Assembly (NCBI GenBank): GCA_007121695.1
Contig: SKKC01000091.1
Span: 1-14,439 of the forward strand
Length of the DNA stretch: 14,439 nt
Source: Spirochaetales bacterium
GTDB taxonomy: Bacteria > Spirochaetota > Spirochaetia > DSM-27196 > SKKC01
Direction: 5' to 3'
A program made the translations under genes and the position numbers. The notes below the pieces were generated by a model. That model made no database searches and was not told where the DNA came from. It saw only the letters and a program-made list of their open reading frames with translations. Shown in pieces: positions 1 through 6,271 of this stretch (position 1 is its first letter; each line of letters begins with the position of its first letter).

Positions 1-665
1 ATGCGTGTCTGGTGCGCATGGGCACGAAGTACCTGTCAGACCAGGCGCTGGCCGAGCACCACATGGATTCCATTTACTTTCTTGGCTTTCTGTTCACGCT
101 GTTTTCGCTGATCGCGCTGTTCACAGCGCTGCAGGAAACGGGTCTCGACGCGGGAGGAGACATTGTTTTTGCGTTTACATACATTGGCATATCGGTTGCG
201 ACATCCATCGCGGGCATTCTCTTTCGAAGCATCGTCCGCGGTGCCTGGCTGCGGGATCACCCCGAGCAGAGTGTTGACTCGATTGAGGCCTTCCTGGCCG
301 AACGGGCATCGACTGTCAGCGCGCTTTCCGAGCGCGAAGGCGCGTATCTTCGCGCGCTTTCGGCCTTTGTGGACGCGACAGAAGGTTTCTCGAAGGACCT
401 CGGCCGGGCGCGAGCGGCGCTGGTACCCGAAGTGGACGCGCTGACCGAGGCCATGAAGCGCGAACACGGCGAGGTCGCTCGTATTCGCGATCTTGCGCAG
501 CAGTTTGCCGATGTCTCGGGCGATCTGCACCGGAACGCGCAGTCGCTGCCGTTTCACGAGGTTGCCGGTGAACTCGGCAGGTTCAACACGGGGGTGGCGG
601 AACTGAATACCGCGCTCGACTCGTTTATTACCCTGCTCGAACGAAAGGTCGAGCGGGTGTCCTGA
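1..665 (+). CDS. MotA/TolQ/ExbB-like ion-channel subunit with coiled-coil tail, 5'-partial
   Basis: The frame is open to the left edge, so the N-terminus is probably outside the window. A GTG at 12 could start a 217-residue protein, but it has no ribosome site and would lack the first membrane helix of the family. Numbering from that GTG, two membrane helices are visible (about residues 21-40 and 51-75). Their pattern GFLFTLFSLI, then ISVATSIAGILF, matches the last two helices of TolQ/ExbB (GLLGTVxGxI and ALxATAxGLxxA), including the helix threonines (T29, T64) that line the ion path in that family. Residues 85-217 are a charged, probably coiled-coil cytoplasmic tail, longer than in TolQ and reminiscent of ZorA. 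By family knowledge it would form a pentameric inner-membrane stator driven by proton or sodium flow. The next gene, 22 bp on, encodes a plausible one-TM partner. The assignment rests on motif pattern only. Confidence 0.72.
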   Translation, partial: ACLVRMGTKYLSDQALAEHHMDSIYFLGFLFTLFSLIALFTALQETGLDAGGDIVFAFTYIGISVATSIAGILFRSIVRGAWLRDHPEQSVDSIEAFLAERASTVSALSEREGAYLRALSAFVDATEGFSKDLGRARAALVPEVDALTEAMKREHGEVARIRDLAQQFADVSGDLHRNAQSLPFHEVAGELGRFNTGVAELNTALDSFITLLERKVERVS

Positions 666-675
666 CCGGCGCCGC

Positions 676-681
676 AGGAGG
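676..681 (+). promoter_or_regulatory. Ribosome binding site fixing the GTG start at 688
   Basis: A perfect AGGAGG lies 6 bases before the GTG at 688. It favours that start over the in-frame ATG at 715, which has only a weak GGAGAA upstream. It sits in the 22-bp gap after the channel-subunit gene, so it also supports separate initiation of the second operon gene. Confidence 0.7.
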
Positions 682-687
682 CATACG

Positions 688-1218
688 GTGAAACACCGAT
701 CGCACGGAGAAGCCATGCTGTTCAGTCTCTCAGAGCTCGCGTTCGTACTGCTGCTGCTCGCGGTTATCGCGGGGGTCGTCGTGTTCGGCTACTGGCGCGC
801 CTCGGAACTACGGGCTGCCGAACTCGCGCAGCGGAAGGAGGAGCTCGAGGCGGAGGTCGGCTTTCTGCAGGATCAGCTTGAAGAACTGGCCATGGGGAAC
901 GTTCCCTGCTGGCGCCGGCCGGACGGGGTTATTCCGTTCTTTATTGGAACGCTGACCGTGCCGGACGAACAGGTTGTGACCGTGCTTCGGGCCGGTCAGG
1001 AGGAAGCAGATGCACGAACGGTGGAAGACACGGACGGCGAACTCGAGCATGCCCTTCACACTGCGATTCGGCAGGAGTTTGCCGGAGAGCTTCGCTACGC
1101 GGCCGAGAACCGCTGCTACCTGCGGATCGCCGTGCGCAATCTGACGGATTCCTTCGCGCCCTACCGCCGCGTGGTCGAGGTAATCAACAGGACCGGGATC
1201 GTCCCGGTGGGGGAATAG
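688..1218 (+). CDS. One-TM ExbD/MotB/ZorB-like partner with a two-cysteine C-terminal domain
   Basis: This is a 176-residue protein. Residues 11-35 form a single membrane helix starting LFSLSELAFVLLLL. It lines up with the TolR/ExbD helix (VPLLDVLLVLLL), with Glu16 at the ion-carrying aspartate position. A short coiled coil follows (about 38-69). The remaining domain of about 105 residues has PCW (Cys74, Trp75) and a second cysteine (Cys143) in a predicted C-terminal strand, RCYLRIAV. I see no OmpA-type peptidoglycan-binding motif, so it is not a classic MotB or ZorB. The topology implies that most of the protein lies on the periplasmic side. The partnership with the preceding channel gene is inferred from order, spacing and the helix pattern. 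The alternative is an unrelated single-pass membrane protein. The GTG start is chosen because of the AGGAGG 6 bases upstream. Confidence 0.68.
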   Translation: MKHRSHGEAMLFSLSELAFVLLLLAVIAGVVVFGYWRASELRAAELAQRKEELEAEVGFLQDQLEELAMGNVPCWRRPDGVIPFFIGTLTVPDEQVVTVLRAGQEEADARTVEDTDGELEHALHTAIRQEFAGELRYAAENRCYLRIAVRNLTDSFAPYRRVVEVINRTGIVPVGE

Positions 1219-1220
1219 AC

Positions 1221-2165
1221 ATGAAAAACACCAGGGTGGCGGACAGTACGGCGCTCGCAGTCCGGGCCTGCGCCCGTGGCCTGGGCGCCTGGGCCGGGTA
1301 CACCGGACTGTTCCTCGCTGGCGGCAGCACGACGGCACTGCGTGTGCTGCGAAACCCGGCGTTTCTGCGCGACTGCCTTCGGGCGGAACTCTCCACCATC
1401 AGGCCCGCGGCCCCGACAGGACACCCCCGGGTTCTCCAGGTGGCCGGGTTTCACGCACGAAACCCGGTTCGTTCGGTGGTAGACCGGACCCTGGTGCGAC
1501 TTTCCCGCGAATCAGTCGGGTACCTGTTCGACGACCGCGTCCGACGGCTTCAGGCACGCATTGTACGCCTCACGCTCGAGCGTGACTGCGGTATACGGCC
1601 CGATTCAGACGAAACGGAGGAGCTGTCGCAGCTCGATTCGGTGCGCTGGATCCGCGAAAGCCTGCTGATCGCCGCCGGGCTCCCGCTTGCACGGGTGGGA
1701 ACACAACACCAGGGTGGCAGACAGTACCATCCGAACACCGCCCGCTGCCGCGTGGTCTTTCCGGCCTTCCTCCACACCCTGCGCATGCACCGCGGGTGGA
1801 CCTCATCGGCCACCTCCGAAGCTGCGCCCACCTCCCCTGCGCCTGCGCTTCCCCGCACCCGCGTGTTCCCGGAGCAACTCGCACGACGGGAACGCGCGGT
1901 GGTGCGCGAGTATCGCGACCTGCAGCTCGAGGAACGCTACCGAATGGCTCGCCTGCGGCGACCCGAAGCAGCGCTTGCAATCTATTTTTCGGCGATAGGC
2001 CTGCTGACCCAGGCACACACACTGCACAGACGGACGGCGCAGCGCCTGCTGCGTCGAATCACCCGATACCACGGAAGGAGAACATCATGGACACATGGAC
2101 CGGCGGCATTCACAGCGCAGACAGCGAACACCGCAGCATTGAACGCTACGCCCCGAAGGATCTGA
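1221..2165 (+). CDS. Unrecognised arginine-rich protein carrying two copies of the 22-bp repeat
   Basis: This is a 314-residue frame beginning 2 bp after the previous stop, with a good GGGGGA ribosome site (1209-1214). Third codon positions stay G/C-rich in this frame to about 2080, which supports real translation. I recognise no family. The protein is rich in Arg, Leu and Ala, has a weakly hydrophobic stretch near residues 12-45, and probably forms helices near 85-125 and 210-275. Codons 3-9 come from one copy of the DNA repeat, giving NTRVADS. A second copy supplies about residues 161-169 in another frame. Its last 26 codons overlap the next gene by 79 bp, a long overlap that suggests loss of an earlier stop. 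It could be a gene remodelled or partly degraded by repeat insertion. Function is unknown; its position suggests an accessory role in the channel operon. Confidence 0.6.
   Translation: MKNTRVADSTALAVRACARGLGAWAGYTGLFLAGGSTTALRVLRNPAFLRDCLRAELSTIRPAAPTGHPRVLQVAGFHARNPVRSVVDRTLVRLSRESVGYLFDDRVRRLQARIVRLTLERDCGIRPDSDETEELSQLDSVRWIRESLLIAAGLPLARVGTQHQGGRQYHPNTARCRVVFPAFLHTLRMHRGWTSSATSEAAPTSPAPALPRTRVFPEQLARRERAVVREYRDLQLEERYRMARLRRPEAALAIYFSAIGLLTQAHTLHRRTAQRLLRRITRYHGRRTSWTHGPAAFTAQTANTAALNATPRRI
1227..1248 (+). repeat. 22-bp dispersed repeat, copy 1
   Basis: The sequence is AACACCAGGGTGGC, a variable base (G here), then GACAGTA. It starts at codon 3 of the unrecognised gene. The inner CACC-AG-GGTG is a short dyad. 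It matches copies at 1705 and 6204 at every position but one. Confidence 0.85.
1705..1726 (+). repeat. 22-bp dispersed repeat, copy 2
   Basis: It is identical to copy 1 except for A at the variable position (15). It lies in the middle of the same gene but is shifted by one base relative to the reading frame, so it encodes different residues. The flanking DNA is unrelated to that of the other copies. Confidence 0.85.
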
Positions 2166-2650
2166 CAAACCAGCAGGACTTCGCGCGACAGCTTCGCGAG
2201 ATCGACTCGGATCAGACGCTGACCTCGGTCGACAAGTACCGCTACCGGAAACAGCTTATGCGCGCGGTTTTCATGGCCAAGCAGAAAGAAATCAACCATC
2301 ACCTCGATTCCTACGAGAACTTTCTGCTCGCGAAAAAGGATGTGGAGAGCAAGACGATCGCCCTCGAGGCGCAAAAGGCAATCATGCGGCTCGAAGAGGA
2401 ACAGCTGAGTCTCATGAAGGACATTGGTCTTTCGCACACACAGGAAATCGCGGATACGCTGAGCCGTGCCTCTGCCATGCTGAACGACAAACTCGTCGAA
2501 ATAGGCGAGAGCGAACTGATGCCAGACATCAAGCAGATGACGCTCACAAATGTCCGACGCGTCTGGGAACGGACGATCGCACGGGTCACCGAAAGCGTCG
2601 ACACCTACATGGATCAGCTGTACCAGAAAGAACGGACACGCTTGCGATAG
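2087..2650 (+). CDS. Soluble helical protein of unknown function
   Basis: This is a 187-residue protein with no signal peptide or membrane helix. The ATG at 2087 is chosen because GGAAGGAG (2073-2080) lies 6 bases upstream; the frame is open further up, but that part is out of frame with the strongly coding preceding gene. The sequence is charged and helical almost throughout, with a likely coiled coil around residues 60-115 and again near 150-185. I recognise no family. It overlaps the end of the previous gene by 79 bp and precedes the DUF4236 gene by 39 bp, so it very probably belongs to the same transcript. A cytoplasmic protein that docks on the coiled-coil tail of the channel subunit is possible, but that is only inference. 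Confidence 0.75.
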   Translation: MDTWTGGIHSADSEHRSIERYAPKDLTNQQDFARQLREIDSDQTLTSVDKYRYRKQLMRAVFMAKQKEINHHLDSYENFLLAKKDVESKTIALEAQKAIMRLEEEQLSLMKDIGLSHTQEIADTLSRASAMLNDKLVEIGESELMPDIKQMTLTNVRRVWERTIARVTESVDTYMDQLYQKERTRLR

Positions 2651-2689
2651 CGCAGGCATCGTGCAACAATATCCGGGGTAATACGGCAC

Positions 2690-3976
2690 ATGAGATATCG
2701 TAAACGCATTCGCATCATGAAGGGCCTCACGCTGAACCTCAGTAAATCCGGGGTCAGCATGACAGCGGGCCTTCCCGGCATGTCGGTCAACACGGGACGC
2801 CGTGGCACGTACCTGAACACGGGTATTCCGGGGACCGGGCTCTACGACCGGAAACGAATCGGCGGTTCACCCGGATCGGGCACCCGGCAGCGCAGCACCA
2901 CCACGTGGAGCGGCTACGAGGAACGGTCATTCGAGCTGACGCTCGACGGCGACGGCAATCCGGTTCTGCGCGATGAACGCGGCCGCGTCATCGACGACCC
3001 TCGGCTGCTACGCCAGATTCGCCGCTCTGCTGCCTACAAGGAAAAACTCTTCGAGGTTTCGCAGAAGACTCACGCCGAGTACCAGCAACAGACCGAAGCA
3101 TTTGTCGAGATTCACACGCTGACGCCAAAAATCCTCCCCGAGGCGCACTGGCAGGAAGCGCTTGCTGCGGTGGCACCGGCGGCATGGCAGCCGCGGGTCT
3201 TCACGGGCACGAAACCCGACCCCGACCGGATACGACACGAACTCGAGGTCGAAGCCCGGCGCGAGGTACGCACCTTCGCCTTCTGGAAGATCCCTCGTCT
3301 TCGGCGCGAGTACTGCGACAAGCGCCTGCCCGGCCGGATCGAGCAGTCAGAGGATGCCTACCGGCAGGAGAAGGCCGCCTTCGAGGCCGACGAAGCCGAG
3401 CGGCGCAGAAACTGGGACGAAGCAGAGCGTGCCCGATGCGAGGCAGAGCGTCGCAGGCTCGAAGCAGCGCTTGCCGGCACCCGGGCGTCGGTTGAAGCAG
3501 CATTCGAGGCACGCCTCTCCGACATGGAACTGCCGGTGGATTTTTCGATTGACTTCGACTACTCGGAGAGCGACGGGCTGCTGCGGCTCGATATCGATCT
3601 TCCGGAAATCGAGGACCTTCCGCAGCAGAAAACGAACATTCTCAAAAGCGGTAGGGTCAGCATCAAGGACAAGTCAAAGCGAGAGCTCGCCGAACAGTAC
3701 GCGCACTGCGTAACGGGCATGCTTTTTTTCTTCGCAGGCGAAGGCTTTAACGTAAGCCCCCGGGTACAACGCATTATCGCAAGCGGCTACACACAGCGGG
3801 TGAACGCGCGAACCGGTCACGAAGAGGACGAGTACGTTGCGTCGGTCTGCTTCGAACGCGGATTTTTCTCCAGAATCAACACCGCCGCAATAGAACCGAC
3901 CGAAGCCATTCGCGGCTTCGAGCACCGCTACGACCCCTACGCCGACGGCAGGCACAAGACCATAGAGCCATTCTAG
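2690..3976 (+). CDS. DUF4236 protein with a long C-terminal extension
   Basis: This is a 428-residue protein. Residues 1-55 carry the DUF4236 hallmarks: an RYRKRI start, LNLSKSGVSMT, GLPGMSVNTG and GTYLNTGIPGTG. That Gly-rich domain has no assigned function. After a Ser/Thr/Gly linker (57-75) comes a segment of about 130 residues, then a charged coiled coil (about 215-275), then a C-terminal domain (about 280-428) with alternating acidic and hydrophobic residues and an aromatic end. No membrane helix or known catalytic motif is visible. Many DUF4236 proteins are much shorter, so the extension is the unusual part. The ribosome site is weak (GGGG about 12 bases upstream), fitting translation from an operon message. 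The gene closes the plus-strand operon and converges on the AraC gene with 4 bp between stops. Confidence 0.85.
   Translation: MRYRKRIRIMKGLTLNLSKSGVSMTAGLPGMSVNTGRRGTYLNTGIPGTGLYDRKRIGGSPGSGTRQRSTTTWSGYEERSFELTLDGDGNPVLRDERGRVIDDPRLLRQIRRSAAYKEKLFEVSQKTHAEYQQQTEAFVEIHTLTPKILPEAHWQEALAAVAPAAWQPRVFTGTKPDPDRIRHELEVEARREVRTFAFWKIPRLRREYCDKRLPGRIEQSEDAYRQEKAAFEADEAERRRNWDEAERARCEAERRRLEAALAGTRASVEAAFEARLSDMELPVDFSIDFDYSESDGLLRLDIDLPEIEDLPQQKTNILKSGRVSIKDKSKRELAEQYAHCVTGMLFFFAGEGFNVSPRVQRIIASGYTQRVNARTGHEEDEYVASVCFERGFFSRINTAAIEPTEAIRGFEHRYDPYADGRHKTIEPF
3901..3920 (+). other. Perfect inverted repeat near the end of the DUF4236 gene
   Basis: CGAAGCC and GGCTTCG form a 7-bp stem around a 6-base loop, 56 bases before the stop codon. 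No T-run follows, so it is not a standard terminator. The next gene is convergent and only 4 bp away, so a structure here could limit read-through between the two. It could equally be chance in GC-rich coding DNA. Confidence 0.3.
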
Positions 3977-3980
3977 GGCT

Positions 3981-4808
3981 TCAGGACTGATGATGCACGC
4001 GCCACTGCCGTGGCGTTACTCCGTACCTGCGCGCGAACACCCGCGACAGGGAGGACGGGTTCCGGAAACCGCATCGAACGGCGATCTCCGCTACCGGCAG
4101 GCGCGTGTTCAGCAGAAGCGCGCACGCTGCCTGCACGCGCGTATCTTCGAGAAGCTCCCGAAACCCCATGTGGCACTCTTCGCGCACGACATGCCGCGTG
4201 CGCTCGGGACTTAACGACAGCTCACTGGCGAGGTCCGACAGCAGCAGCTGTTCCTGATAGTGCGCCAGGAGAAAGCGCCGTATGCGAACTCCACGCGCGA
4301 CGTCCCGTGCCTCCAGTCGCTCGGGCAGCTCCAGAACGATGCTGCGAAGCCGCGCGCCAAGCTGCCGTACTGCCTCGAGCGCTGCCTCCGCGTCCGCTCG
4401 ACTCAGCGATGGAAGCGTCGCCCCCGGTCCCGCAGGCCCGGCGCGGCCGACTGCCTCGTTTCGTTCCAGCAGAAACGGACCAAGAAAGAGCACGAGCACA
4501 AGCGATCCGTCGTGAAACACCGGATACGCGGCCTCGCTGAAGCCTGCATGACACGTATGCACGCGCCCCTCGGGAAGCGATGCGGCGATGCGCCTGAAAC
4601 CGGCAACTTCGAAGGCCAGGCACTGTGCCCCGTGCACGCCGCTTTTCACTTCCGTGCAGCACGGATGCGCATGGCGAAATCGATCCGCGGGAAGCAGCTG
4701 CCACAGAGAATGCGTCAGATCGTGCACCGTGACTCGAAGCCCGGTAGCGGATTCAGTGTAGGAAATAGCCGTTCGAGCATTGTTTTCGCCCGGTTTCGCC
4801 GCGTTCAT
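3981..4808 (-). CDS. AraC-family regulator with N-terminal PocR sensory domain
   Basis: This is a 275-residue transcription factor. Residues 30-125 match the PocR domain: cysteines at 50/51, 63 and 86 in the order C...C...C, followed by HAGFSEAAYPV and a DG-hydrophobic-GPFLL stretch, where the family has CxAGLxxxAxPI and GQxL. PocR domains are thought to bind small ligands, for example in propanediol regulation. The last 100 residues are a double helix-turn-helix AraC domain: helix one around LLSDLASELSLS, helix two around PVAEIAVRCGFRNPSSLSRVFARRYGVTP split by the usual loop, with the family signature F-x-R-x-Y-G-x-T-P. The ATG at 4808 is used because upstream codons would run into the divergent oxidoreductase gene. 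No ribosome site is visible. Divergence from that gene suggests control of it, and possibly of itself. Confidence 0.92.
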   Translation of the reverse strand: MNAAKPGENNARTAISYTESATGLRVTVHDLTHSLWQLLPADRFRHAHPCCTEVKSGVHGAQCLAFEVAGFRRIAASLPEGRVHTCHAGFSEAAYPVFHDGSLVLVLFLGPFLLERNEAVGRAGPAGPGATLPSLSRADAEAALEAVRQLGARLRSIVLELPERLEARDVARGVRIRRFLLAHYQEQLLLSDLASELSLSPERTRHVVREECHMGFRELLEDTRVQAACALLLNTRLPVAEIAVRCGFRNPSSLSRVFARRYGVTPRQWRVHHQS

Positions 4809-4820
4809 AGCCGTTTGCGC

Positions 4821-4848
4821 ATAGTACCCTTGTTTCCATGAGTGGAAA
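4821..4848 (-). promoter_or_regulatory. Candidate promoter of the AraC/PocR gene
   Basis: On the minus strand, TTTCCA (4843-4848) and TACTAT (4821-4826) are 16 bp apart, near-consensus for a sigma-70 -35/-10 pair. Initiation about 7 bases on would give an almost leaderless message, which fits the absence of a ribosome site. The -35 element would lie inside the first codons of the divergent gene. The plus strand has a weaker overlapping CATAGT (4820-4825). Confidence 0.3.
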
Positions 4849-6205
4849 AGAGACGTACAGACTATCCCGCGACGTTCCAGTGGACACACGCTACGATCTG
4901 GTGGTTGCCGGAGGGGGACCCGCGGGCACAATTGCCGCCATAGCCGCCGCACGCGAGGGCCTGTCCGTGCTGCTTGCAGAAGCGGGCGGTGCACTCGGCG
5001 GCATGGGCACACAGGGGCTCGTATCGAGCTGGTATTGCATGGGCAATAACGTGCACACCATGGTCGGTGGGATCGTGGTGGAAATCTGCGAAGCGCTCTA
5101 CGAGCGTGGTGCGATCGAGCCTGGCAAGGGGCCTGAACAATGGCAGCGCACCAAGAGCGGCTTCGGGTTTGACCCGGAAGCGCTGAAACGCCTGCTCGAC
5201 GAGTTATGCGAGACAGCGGGTGTCGAGGTTCGCTTCGCGACACGCGTGGTCGACGCACATACGGAACCGATCGACGGTCTGCGGCAGGTAAAGGGTGTTG
5301 TGCTTCACTCCATAGAAGGCTTCTGTTACGTCCCGGCGGTCGCGTTCATTGACGCCACCGGCGACGCGGTGCTGTCTGATCTGTGCGGAGTTGTCTGTCG
5401 CGAGGCAGGCCGCGATACAGACAGGATCATGCCCCCCACCCTGTGTGCACGGGTCACCGGGATCGACCACACCCGCTTCCATCGCAAGCCGGACCAGCAG
5501 CCAGCGGTCGACCGCGCTGTTGCCGACGGATTTTTCTCGCAGCCCGACCGGCACGTACCCGGACTCTTTCGCACCGGCGACCGCGACGCAATCCTGAACG
5601 CCGGGCATCTGTTCAACATGGACGCCCTGTCGGTCGCAAGCCTCAGCGCCGGGTACAGGAAGGGGCGGCAGTTTGCCGGGGAGTACCTGCGCTTCTTCCG
5701 CGAGTACCTCGACGGCTGCGAGAACGCACATCTGTCGGCGACCGCATCGCTCATGGGTGTACGCGAATCGCGGCGTATCGTCGGCGAGTACGAGCTGGAC
5801 TGGGACGACTTCGTGGCACGGAGAACATTTCCCGACCAGATCGGAATCTACTGCAAGCAGATAGATGTGCACGTCTACGACGCGTCCCCTGCCGAATACG
5901 CCCGCTTCGAGCGCGAGTTCGACGAGGCGGGGCGCCCCGCCGACGGGGAGTACTACGGCATGCCCTACGGCATCCTTGTTCCGAAGGGCTTTCGAAACCT
6001 CTGGGCGGCAGGCCGCTGCGTTTCGACGGACGTACGGGTGAATGGCTCGCTGCGCGACCAGCCGGGATGCATGCTGCTCGGCCAGGCGGCGGGAACCGCC
6101 GCGGCACAACACGTGCGCACCGGACAACCCGCGTGCCGTCTGGACACGCAGACGCTTGTTTCCACTCTGCGGGAACGGGGCGCGTACCTTCCGGAGGTGA
6201 AGTAA
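4838..6205 (+). CDS. FAD-dependent oxidoreductase (FAD_oxidored family)
   Basis: This is a 455-residue flavoenzyme. The N-terminal dinucleotide fold shows YDLVVAGGGPAG (GxGxxG at Gly25, Gly27, Gly30) and the ribose-binding acid Glu48, followed by GALGGMGTQG, typical of the FAD_oxidored family. The mid-protein motif MGVRESRRIVGEY and the C-terminal FAD motif, NLWAAGRC then GSLRDQPGCMLLGQAAGTAAA (about 386-428), confirm the family. It has no signal peptide, so it should be cytoplasmic. The substrate is not evident; relatives often sit in sugar or organic-acid catabolic loci, but no transporter or other enzyme is here. Its start is 29 bp from the divergent PocR/AraC gene, the likely regulator. 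There is no ribosome site before the ATG, so it may be leaderless. Its stop codon overlaps the third copy of the 22-bp repeat. Confidence 0.9.
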   Translation: MSGKETYRLSRDVPVDTRYDLVVAGGGPAGTIAAIAAAREGLSVLLAEAGGALGGMGTQGLVSSWYCMGNNVHTMVGGIVVEICEALYERGAIEPGKGPEQWQRTKSGFGFDPEALKRLLDELCETAGVEVRFATRVVDAHTEPIDGLRQVKGVVLHSIEGFCYVPAVAFIDATGDAVLSDLCGVVCREAGRDTDRIMPPTLCARVTGIDHTRFHRKPDQQPAVDRAVADGFFSQPDRHVPGLFRTGDRDAILNAGHLFNMDALSVASLSAGYRKGRQFAGEYLRFFREYLDGCENAHLSATASLMGVRESRRIVGEYELDWDDFVARRTFPDQIGIYCKQIDVHVYDASPAEYARFEREFDEAGRPADGEYYGMPYGILVPKGFRNLWAAGRCVSTDVRVNGSLRDQPGCMLLGQAAGTAAAQHVRTGQPACRLDTQTLVSTLRERGAYLPEVK

Positions 6206-6225
6206 CACCAGGGTGGCTGACAGTA
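6204..6225 (+). repeat. 22-bp dispersed repeat, copy 3
   Basis: This is the same sequence with T at the variable position. It begins on the last two bases of the oxidoreductase TAA stop codon and lies in the 66-bp gap before the cyclase gene. Orientation is the same as in the other two copies. Confidence 0.85.
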
Positions 6226-6233
6226 GTGGATAT

Positions 6234-6260
6234 TTGCCCCTGCCCCGACTACACTATTTT
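6234..6260 (+). promoter_or_regulatory. Weak candidate promoter of the cyclase operon
   Basis: TTGCCC (6234-6239) and TATTTT (6255-6260) are 15 bp apart in the gap between the oxidoreductase and cyclase genes. Spacing is short and the predicted start falls only about 5 bases before the ATG at 6272. The GGGGG at 6262-6266 would then lie upstream of the message. Support is therefore weak, but the gap is the only room for an operon promoter. Confidence 0.25.
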
Positions 6261-6271
6261 CGGGGGTATGC

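Noticed and set aside
1480..1500. Fourth, inverted copy of the 22-bp repeat
   Set aside because: Only the nine bases ACCCTGGTG match. ACCCTGGT is also a common Thr-Leu-Val codon run elsewhere in the window.
1..3976. Zorya anti-phage system
   Set aside because: The first two genes have stator-like helices, but the partner lacks an OmpA domain and no ZorC/ZorD helicase, nuclease or ZorE follows. The evidence allows only 'stator-like'.
3981..5258. Long N-terminal extension of the AraC protein
   Set aside because: The upstream part of the frame lies antisense to the well-supported oxidoreductase gene and shows no domain. The PocR domain is complete from the ATG at 4808.
5204..6208. Long minus-strand frame opposite the oxidoreductase gene
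   Set aside because: It is a shadow of a strongly coding GC-rich gene: no ribosome site, no recognisable motif, unlikely composition.
1227..6225. CRISPR array
   Set aside because: There are only three copies, with irregular spacing of hundreds to thousands of bases, inside and between genes, and no cas genes.
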